A stretch of 11,683 nucleotides of DNA. Origin: a candidate division FCPU426 bacterium (GTDB taxonomy: Bacteria > Oederibacteriota > JAAXVQ01 > JAUVAV01). Both the position numbers and the translations under genes were made by a program. Positions 7,652 to 11,683 of the stretch are shown piece after piece; positions within the stretch are counted from its first letter, which is position 1, and every line of letters begins with the position of its first letter. The notes under the pieces are model-generated. The model had not been told where the DNA came from. It worked only from the letters and a program-made list of their open reading frames with translations, and did no database searches. The stretch is from NCBI GenBank assembly GCA_030619365.1, contig JAUXBQ010000067.1, forward strand, positions 1 through 11,683. The letters run 5' to 3'.

Positions 7652-8164
7652 TCAAATAGAAAAAACCGGGGGCAAATAATACGCAGCCAGCGTACCCAGG
7701 GCAATGACCACTGCGTAGGGCATGGGATATTTTTTTGAAAGGGGTTCTGGTTCCAGTTTGAAGATGATTAAGGAACGGAAAAATCGGCCTATTTTTTTAA
7801 GGGTTTTCCATAAATCTCGTTTAATAATAAGGATAATAATGGCAATTACCCCGCCGGCCAGGGCTGCGTACAACGCCGCGTTCAGGACAAAAACCCAGCC
7901 AGTGAAAGCGCCGACCACGGCCATGAGTTTAATATCGCCCGCGCCCATGCCGCCCCAAAAAAAAGCGGGAAAAAAGATGATCCCGCCCACCAGGAGCCCG
8001 GCCAGCCCAGCCCATAAGCCTGGAAAACCTTGATAAAACATATTCAAACCAAGACCCAGGCCCATGGCCGGAAAGGTCAGCCAATTATAGACTTTATGCC
8101 TGGCCAGGTCTGTGATCGAAGCAATCACCAAAATCAGGACCAGCAGTAGAATCTGAATCAACAT
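7652..8164 (-). CDS. cpaA: Prepilin peptidase, A24 family, TadV/CpaA type
   Basis: A 170-residue integral membrane protein that would cleave the leader of Flp-type pilins and pseudopilins at the inner membrane. Both aspartates expected for the A24 aspartic protease family are visible: Asp19 in ITDLARHKVYN and Asp77 in GMGAGDIKLM (the GxGD motif). There are about five or six hydrophobic segments and no N-terminal methylase domain, as usual for the short Tad-type enzymes. The start at ATG 8164 sits 16 nt after the upstream pilin stop, with no strong ribosome-binding site, so coupled re-initiation is likely. A longer frame to 8242 adds 26 polar, basic residues read out of frame across the pilin gene, and I rejected it. 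Its substrates are probably the two adjacent pilins and the TadE-like protein at 9661. Confidence 0.9.
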   Translation of the reverse strand: MLIQILLLVLILVIASITDLARHKVYNWLTFPAMGLGLGLNMFYQGFPGLWAGLAGLLVGGIIFFPAFFWGGMGAGDIKLMAVVGAFTGWVFVLNAALYAALAGGVIAIIILIIKRDLWKTLKKIGRFFRSLIIFKLEPEPLSKKYPMPYAVVIALGTLAAYYLPPVFSI

Positions 8165-8180
8165 CTGGTGATGGATGGTC

Positions 8181-8345
8181 TTAGAAGCCTTTTTCCAGTT
8201 CTTCCTCGGTTTTTTTAAACCAGCCTTGTAGTTTGCCGCCAAAGGCTTTCAGCAAAGCAATGCCGAGTACAGCCACAATGGCAATAATTAAAATGTACTC
8301 CACCATGCCCTGCGCTTCTTCCTCTAATAACAGTTTTTTCAACAT
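8181..8345 (-). CDS. flp: Flp/Fap-type pilin (type IVb), nearest the peptidase
   Basis: A 54-residue pilin: a short basic leader MLKKLLL, an acidic EEE, then AQGMVEYILIIAIVAVLGIALL and an amphipathic tail ending EKGF. The Tad prepilin rule (Glu at +5, Tyr at +6 of the mature protein) is met by Glu16-Tyr17, placing cleavage between Ala11 and Gln12. The usual residue before the cut is Gly, so Ala here is slightly unusual. GGGGTGA, 5 nt before ATG 8345, is a good ribosome-binding site. It lies 38 bp downstream of the second pilin and 16 nt upstream of the peptidase, in one operon. The mature protein would assemble the Flp fibre. Confidence 0.9.
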   Translation of the reverse strand: MLKKLLLEEEAQGMVEYILIIAIVAVLGIALLKAFGGKLQGWFKKTEEELEKGF

Positions 8346-8383
8346 GTGTCTCACCCCTTGAATTTAATGAATTTTCCTTCGTT

Positions 8384-8560
8384 TTAACGCGTTTTCACTA
8401 TGGCCTGGACAATTGCATTGAGATACTTGGCCAGCGGCAGTTTCCAGGCAGCTACTACGCCCGCCACAGCCAGGGCGATTGCCGCGTAGACCAACAAGTA
8501 CTCCGTGATGGCCTGGCCGGATTCTTCCTCTAATATCCTTTTAATTAACTTAGACGTCAT
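8384..8560 (-). CDS. flp: Second Flp-type pilin
   Basis: A 58-residue pilin with leader MTSKLIKRILEEESG, cleavage site Gly15-Gln16, and mature start QAITEYLLVYAAIALAVAG. Glu20-Tyr21 satisfy the +5/+6 rule. The C-terminal part (WKLPLAKYLNAIVQAIVKTR) differs from the neighbouring pilin, so the two are divergent paralogues, perhaps major and minor subunits. The start is uncertain: ATG 8560 gives a typical leader length, but its only purine run (AAGGA) is about 17 nt upstream. ATG 8599 would add 13 residues and sits inside a hairpin loop. It is the first gene of the minus-strand pilin-peptidase operon. Confidence 0.87.
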   Translation of the reverse strand: MTSKLIKRILEEESGQAITEYLLVYAAIALAVAGVVAAWKLPLAKYLNAIVQAIVKTR

Positions 8561-8587
8561 TTTTTGTAAATTTATTATCCTTTTTTT

Positions 8588-8606
8588 CTGTCTATTCATT
8601 AGACAG
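8588..8606. promoter_or_regulatory. Perfect 7-bp dyad in the pilin leader
   Basis: CTGTCTA (8588-8594) and TAGACAG (8600-8606) flank the five-base loop TTCAT. In the pilin transcript the loop contains the alternative ATG (8599-8597), and the stem is followed by an A-rich run with AAGGA. It could be a protein-binding site or a leader hairpin that hides the early start. Confidence 0.4.
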
Positions 8607-8633
8607 TCATTCAGGGAATTCCATGCATGTAAG

Positions 8634-8662
8634 TTGACCTCTGTTGTATAGAACTATATAAT
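8634..8662 (+). promoter_or_regulatory. Sigma-70-type promoter of the sensor-tadE operon
   Basis: TTGACC (8634-8639) and TATAAT (8657-8662) are spaced by 17 bp. Transcription would start near 8669, leaving about 35 nt before the ATG at 8705. I saw no equally clear promoter for the divergent pilin operon. Confidence 0.72.
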
Positions 8663-8692
8663 ACTCCCGACATGGGAATCAAGCGGTTTTCC

Positions 8693-8697
8693 GGAGG
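8693..8697 (+). promoter_or_regulatory. Ribosome-binding site deciding the sensor start
   Basis: GGAGG sits 7 nt before ATG 8705. The earlier in-frame ATG at 8672 is only a few bases past the predicted transcription start and has no ribosome-binding site, so 8705 is the start used. Confidence 0.75.
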
Positions 8698-8704
8698 CCC
8701 GGCC

Positions 8705-9664
8705 ATGAAGCTGAAACAATACCTGTCACCCGCCCTGACCATTACGCTTGGTCTTTTTCTGGGAGCCTGGCTGTTGCAATGGGGGGCTTTTTCATATCTC
8801 TCTGGTCTGGGCCAGAAGCAATTGAACCAGACCACGCAAAAACTTAAAATCCAAATCGCGAAGAATCTCGGCTATCAGCTTTCCCTCGCCCTGGCGGCCG
8901 GCGATGATTTGGCAGCCCTGGGAACCTTAAAAACCGCGCGCAGTCATTTTCCCCAGCTGCAAAAGGCGGAAATATTTAAAAGTAACGGACACGTGTTGTT
9001 GCACAGCGATCCGGGTATGATTGGCAAAAAAACCAAGGCCTATCCGGGACCCAGACCCGTTTCTCCGGAACTCACGCATGCGCGGCAGGAGGGCCGCCGC
9101 TTTACCGTGCTTTTAGTGCCTCTGCCGGATGAAGAAGATCTCTATTTACGCGCTTTTTTCGATGAAACCCTCAGTGTCCAGGCGAAAAAATCCTTTGCGG
9201 TCCGGTTTCATTTACTTATTCTGGCCACTTCCCTTTTAATCGGCCTGTTCAGTTATTTCCGGTTGTCGCGTCTTGAAATTCTGGACCCCCGGGAACAGGC
9301 GCGTTCGGGAATAATATCCCCAGCCGAACAAGCCTCGCAAAATAACCGGCGTTGCGCTGAGTTGTTACTCTCGGAAATGCGGCACGCCGTAGTGGCAATT
9401 AGCCGGGACAATAAAATCCTGGCAGCCAATACCCTGGCCCTGGGGCTGCTGAACTGCCGGCCCGAAGAATTAGCAGGCATGCACGTCATGCAGGCGCCGC
9501 TCCCCGCACCTTTGCTTGAGCTCTATCAGCAGGCCATTGCCGCTCCTGAGCGTCCCACGCAAAGCCGGTTGTCACTTAATCCCAAAGAACCCGGCCTGGC
9601 GGTTAAAATTTCCTGCGCGCCGGCTTCTCCTGAATGGGAACTCGCGCTGGTATCCCTGGGATGA
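8705..9664 (+). CDS. Membrane sensor-like protein with extracytoplasmic domain and PAS domain, no output domain
   Basis: A 319-residue protein. TM1 spans ~9-30, followed by a ~130-residue extracytoplasmic region (33-165) with a Cache-like HSDPGMIGK segment. TM2 is at ~168-185, then a charged linker. From ~225 there is a PAS-like domain: MRHAVVAISRDNKILAANT, then ALGLLNCRPEELAGMHV. The protein stops at the end of the PAS sheet (ELALVSLG) with no HAMP, kinase, GGDEF or methyl-accepting domain. It may sense a signal and pass it by protein contact, or be what is left of a larger sensor. Its stop overlaps the tadE start as ATGA, so the two are translationally coupled, which suggests a role in pilus or surface sensing. 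Transcription comes from the promoter at 8634. The domain architecture is well supported; the role is inferred. Confidence 0.82.
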   Translation: MKLKQYLSPALTITLGLFLGAWLLQWGAFSYLSGLGQKQLNQTTQKLKIQIAKNLGYQLSLALAAGDDLAALGTLKTARSHFPQLQKAEIFKSNGHVLLHSDPGMIGKKTKAYPGPRPVSPELTHARQEGRRFTVLLVPLPDEEDLYLRAFFDETLSVQAKKSFAVRFHLLILATSLLIGLFSYFRLSRLEILDPREQARSGIISPAEQASQNNRRCAELLLSEMRHAVVAISRDNKILAANTLALGLLNCRPEELAGMHVMQAPLPAPLLELYQQAIAAPERPTQSRLSLNPKEPGLAVKISCAPASPEWELALVSLG

Positions 9665-10104
9665 GGCGCTTTCTTCATTCGCAAAAGGGGCAGGCCTTGG
9701 TCGAACTGGCCCTGGTGGTCTTTTTATTCACGTTTTTTACGCTGGGTGTCGTGCAATTAATCATGCTGGGAACCGCGCATATCAAGTGCCACCAGGCTGC
9801 CCGCCGCGCGGCCTGGATCGCCGGTATATTTAATCATGTCAAGATGGAGGAGCACATAGACGAGATCAATGCCATACTTCCCGGCTGTGAAATCGATCCG
9901 CATACACCCGGCAGCAGAGAAGCAGGGCGCAAAGTAACTGTTCGCTATCACGTCCGGGCTATCGGCCCTTTTCGTATGATTAAAAAAGACGGTTTCGATA
10001 TTTCCGCCACCAGCGCCGCTATTTCCTACAATGAAAAGCCTATAGTTAAAAAACTGCTCGACCAGGGTATTCAGGCGGTTTGGGACGCGGTTTCCGGGGA
10101 TTAA
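9661..10104 (+). CDS. tadE: TadE-like pseudopilin
   Basis: A 147-residue protein: MRRFLHSQKG leader, then QALVELALVVFLFTFFTLGVVQL. The G10-Q11 junction with Glu15 at +5 is the TadE/TadF prepilin-peptidase site, and the hydrophobic helix is followed by a ~115-residue extracytoplasmic domain with few hydrophobic stretches. The conserved HQAARRAAW-like segment after the helix (residues ~40-50) is typical of TadE proteins. The probable processing enzyme is the TadV/CpaA-type peptidase encoded divergently at 8164-7652. The start at 9661 overlaps the previous stop (ATGA). A frame extending to 9634 adds nine residues read inside the upstream gene, and I rejected it. Confidence 0.87.
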   Translation: MRRFLHSQKGQALVELALVVFLFTFFTLGVVQLIMLGTAHIKCHQAARRAAWIAGIFNHVKMEEHIDEINAILPGCEIDPHTPGSREAGRKVTVRYHVRAIGPFRMIKKDGFDISATSAAISYNEKPIVKKLLDQGIQAVWDAVSGD

Positions 10105-10127
10105 TTCTCTAGCTGTCATACCAGCCT

Positions 10128-10216
10128 CGTCACCCCGGCATGTAGTTAGCCGGGGCGGTATCCAGGAACGTGAATTATAAGGATTTTTCTGGACCCCGGT
10201 TTTCACCGGGGTGACG
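10128..10216. repeat. Nested inverted-repeat element (MITE/REP-like) after tadE
   Basis: The outer arms CGTCACCCCGG (10128-10138) and CCGGGGTGACG (10206-10216) are perfect. Inside there are two local hairpins, CCCCGGC/GCCGGGG (10133-10155) and ACCCCGGT-TTTC-ACCGGGGT (10193-10212), and a TCCAG/CTGGA pair (10161-10165, 10189-10193). The GTCACCCCGG...TCCAGG pattern resembles dispersed repeats common between genes in many environmental bacterial genomes. It sits between convergent genes and may also end tadE transcription. Confidence 0.7.
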
Positions 10217-10219
10217 ATT

Positions 10220-10255
10220 AGACGTAGGGGCGTATAGCAATACGCCCCTACGTCT
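10220..10255. repeat. Perfect 16-bp hairpin repeat (TAGGGGCG family)
   Basis: Arms AGACGTAGGGGCGTAT (10220-10235) and its exact complement (10240-10255) flank the loop AGCA. The GTAGGGGCG tip recurs in the two elements near 6656 and 6812. There is no U-run after it on the plus strand, so it is at best an imperfect terminator for tadE, or a REP-like element. Confidence 0.75.
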
Positions 10256-10265
10256 GTTTAAAGAC

Positions 10266-10308
10266 AAAAAAAGGCCGCGCTGGGGTAAAGCATGGTTCCA
10301 GCGCGGCC
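10266..10308 (-). terminator. Rho-independent terminator of the EF-hand repeat gene
   Basis: On the minus strand, GGCCGCGCTGG (10308-10298) and CCAGCGCGGCC (10283-10273) form a perfect 11-bp GC-rich stem with a 14-base loop. Seven T residues follow (10272-10266). It begins 18 bp after the stop codon of the EF-hand repeat gene. Confidence 0.88.
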
Positions 10309-10326
10309 GGCCCGTGAGGGAGGGTG

Positions 10327-11301
10327 TTATTTGTTTTTGTGTTTCCGCATTTTTTCGCGGATGATCTTCCTGGCAGCCTTGGGATTTTTCATGATCGCTT
10401 TGCGGTGCTTGTAGAGGTACTTGGACAGTTTGGGGTGCTGGGCAAGGAATTTACGGTGGCGGTAGATTTCGCGGGCCACCTTGGGGTGCTTGGCCAGCCA
10501 GTTGCGGCGCTGGTACAATTCCTTGGCCACTTCCGGGTGGTTGTTCAGCCAGTGCCGGTTGGCAAAGGCCGCGCGCGCAACCTGGGGGTGGTTGTAAAGC
10601 CATTCGCGGTTTTTGTAGAGCGCCTTCGCGACCTTGGGATGGTTCATCAGGTAGACGCGGTTGCGAAAGACTTCCAAGGCGACTTTCGGATGGGCGTTTA
10701 GGAACTCACGGTAGCTGTAGATGGTCTTGGCGACTTCGGGGTGTTGGTTCAGCCAGTGGCGGTTGGCATAAATGGCCTTGGCAACTTCGGGATGCCTGGC
10801 CAGCCACTCCTTGTTGGTGTAGATGGCGCGGGCTACTTTGGGATGCTTTTCCAACCAGCGCGCATTGGCCACCAGGGCCTGGGCGACTTTGGGGTGAGCG
10901 TCCAGCCAGACCAGGTCAGCCGTGGTGATGGCCGGGTACTTGGCCTTTAGATCCTGCAGTGCCTGTTTTTCCAGTTGAACCCGGTTTTCGATCTCCCGTT
11001 GTTTCTGGACTTTGGCCTCTTCCAGGGACAATTGGCCGTCCCCGTCCGTGTCCGCGTGCTGGAAGCGCTCGCCCTTGCGGTAATGCTCAAACCACAACAG
11101 CTCGCTGTTCAGCTCGTTCTTGTCCAGAAAGCCGTCGTCATTGAGATCCGCTTCGTTAAAACGTTCAACAGTGTAGAGCTTTTCGGTGTACTTCTTTTCG
11201 AACTTGGCCTTGGCGCCTTCGACTTCCTGATCAGCCAGGACCAGGCCGCTATTTCCGGCCAGGAGCAGAATTCCGAGGGTTGAAATCAGTGCTTTTTTCA
11301 T
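10327..11301 (-). CDS. Secreted EF-hand protein with eleven 17-residue HPxVA repeats
   Basis: A 324-residue protein I do not recognise as a named family. Signal peptide MKKALISTLGILLL..., with probable cleavage after VLA at residue 23. Two complete calcium-binding EF loops follow: DLNDDGFLDKNE (52-63) and DTDGDGQLSLEE (84-95), with acidic residues at positions 1, 3, 5 and 12 (Asn at 3 in the first). A charged linker (~96-129) leads to eleven exact-length 17-residue repeats (130-316), consensus R-x-W-L-x-x-H-P-x-V-A-x-x-I-Y-x-N, then a basic tail (KMRKHKNK). The repeats are probably short helices stacked with a break at His-Pro. ATG 11301 was chosen because AAGGAGG lies 9 nt upstream; ATG 11310 abuts the GGAGG. 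The gene has its own terminator and stands apart from its neighbours. A calcium-responsive envelope or extracellular role is inferred only. Confidence 0.88.
   Translation of the reverse strand: MKKALISTLGILLLAGNSGLVLADQEVEGAKAKFEKKYTEKLYTVERFNEADLNDDGFLDKNELNSELLWFEHYRKGERFQHADTDGDGQLSLEEAKVQKQREIENRVQLEKQALQDLKAKYPAITTADLVWLDAHPKVAQALVANARWLEKHPKVARAIYTNKEWLARHPEVAKAIYANRHWLNQHPEVAKTIYSYREFLNAHPKVALEVFRNRVYLMNHPKVAKALYKNREWLYNHPQVARAAFANRHWLNNHPEVAKELYQRRNWLAKHPKVAREIYRHRKFLAQHPKLSKYLYKHRKAIMKNPKAARKIIREKMRKHKNK
10354..10914 (-). repeat. Eleven tandem 51-bp coding repeats
   Basis: Each unit encodes 17 residues with HP (NP in the last) at positions 7-8 and Val/Leu/Ala-Ala/Ser following. Units begin LVWLDAHPKVAQALVAN, ARWLEKHPKVARAIYTN, KEWLARHPEVAKAIYAN and so on. 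No unit is longer or shorter. DNA identity between units is partial, so the array is under protein-level constraint and is not a recent expansion. Confidence 0.9.
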
Positions 11302-11350
11302 TTTAGTCATCCTCCTTTTTCTTGGTGATTTTGCTCTCACAGAGTAAAAC

Positions 11351-11369
11351 ACCGCCCGGGCCGGGAGGT
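11351..11369 (-). terminator. Possible weak terminator after the right-edge gene
   Basis: ACCGCCCG (11351-11358) and CGGGAGGT (11362-11369) pair at seven of eight positions around the loop GGC, and GTTTTACT follows on the minus strand. It lies 14 bp past the stop of the right-edge frame. The U-run is short. Confidence 0.4.
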
Positions 11370-11382
11370 TTCAGGCCAGGGC

Positions 11383-11646
11383 TCAAAAATCGCATTTGAC
11401 GGTCAGGCTGACGAGAAGGTCTTTTTTAGAGGTATATTGACCGGTGACCTCCAGGTTGATGGGCTTAAAAATTTCTTTTTCCCATATTATTTGACCGGAA
11501 AAAACCAGGGAGCCATCTTGATTAAGGGCCATATCTAAGACTAATCCTGTATAACCCAGCCACTCCCAATCATAGCCAATATTGGCAGATGCCATATATA
11601 TAAGAAAATTACCGAGCAGTAAGTTTCTATACGATTTATTCCGCAC
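11383..11646 (-). CDS. Unrecognised short frame, possible C-terminal remnant of an outer-membrane beta-barrel
   Basis: 87 codons from GTG 11646. An in-frame TAG lies about 8 codons further upstream, near 11669, so the frame cannot be longer within the window. The second half alternates polar and hydrophobic residues (SLVFSGQIIWEKEIF, INLEVTGQYTSKKDLLVSL) and ends VKCDF with terminal Phe, as in many outer-membrane barrels. There is no signal peptide. AGGAGG occurs near 11669-11664, but the ATG it best serves (11660) is in another frame and soon stops. The frame may be a small gene or the tail of a broken barrel gene whose upstream part is frameshifted. Confidence 0.4.
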   Translation of the reverse strand: MRNKSYRNLLLGNFLIYMASANIGYDWEWLGYTGLVLDMALNQDGSLVFSGQIIWEKEIFKPINLEVTGQYTSKKDLLVSLTVKCDF

Positions 11647-11683
11647 CTGTTCCTCATAATCCTCCTACATAGCCTTGCTGGCA

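Noticed and set aside
8165..8242. N-terminal extension of the prepilin peptidase
   Set aside because: It overlaps the pilin gene in another frame, and the basic, polar residues do not fit the family's membrane-embedded N-terminus.
9757..10206. Minus-strand frame of 149 codons across tadE and the repeat
   Set aside because: It is antisense to a clear TadE gene and runs through the inverted-repeat element; no domain was seen.
10324..10701. Plus-strand frames at 10324-10701 and 10741-10950 with apparent repeats
   Set aside because: They are antisense to the 17-residue repeat array. Their periodicity only mirrors the 51-bp units.
10354..10914. Regular 51-bp repeats considered as a CRISPR array
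   Set aside because: There are no unique spacers between conserved repeats. The periodicity is protein coding and in frame throughout.
1..11683. tRNA, rRNA, riboswitch, insertion sequence or replication origin
   Set aside because: I saw no cloverleaf with TTCGA-type arm, rRNA segment, transposase gene or iteron/DnaA-box cluster on either strand.

Overview
The window reads as a stretch of a Gram-negative, environmental-type bacterial chromosome with moderate GC. It carries Tad/Flp (type IVb) pilus genes, a toxin-antitoxin pair, secreted proteins with Sec-type signal peptides, a possible outer-membrane beta-barrel fragment ending in Phe, and several families of small inverted repeats. No gene fixes the taxon. 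Very large secreted proteins together with Tad pili would suit lineages such as Omnitrophota or Desulfobacterota, but this is only a guess.

Layout. Positions 6786 to 1 (minus) hold one uninterrupted reading frame of 2,262 codons that runs off the left edge. I translated it end to end and found no stop. It encodes a giant exported protein: a signal peptide (possibly a lipoprotein one), a lipase-like alpha/beta-hydrolase domain whose nucleophile serine is replaced by glycine, about 1,450 residues of mostly charged helical or coiled-coil sequence, a Gly/Phe-rich helical stretch, and a Gly/Pro-rich tail with the start of a 48-residue repeat. Next, on the same strand, come a RelE/HigB-type toxin and an HTH antitoxin (7560-6908) with an ATGA overlap, a near-consensus promoter and a flanking operator-like inverted repeat. 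Positions 8560-7652 (minus) hold two Flp-type pilins and a TadV/CpaA prepilin peptidase. Divergently, 8705-10104 (plus) holds a membrane sensor-like protein (extracytoplasmic domain plus PAS, no output domain) overlapping a TadE-like pseudopilin by four bases. Positions 10105-10326 hold three inverted repeats, one of them the terminator of the next gene. Positions 11301-10327 (minus) encode a secreted protein with two perfect EF-hand loops and eleven 17-residue repeats. The right edge (11646-11383, minus) holds a short unrecognised frame that looks like the end of a beta-barrel protein.

Together. The central block (7652-10104) is a compact pilus module: two pilins, their processing peptidase, a pseudopilin and a candidate sensor, fired from a divergent intergenic region. 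The Tad ATPase, secretin and platform genes are not here. The giant protein and the EF-hand repeat protein are both exported, so the neighbourhood has a cell-surface theme. No sequence evidence shows that they act with the pilus. The most novel elements are the giant pseudolipase protein and the EF-hand/HPxVA repeat protein.
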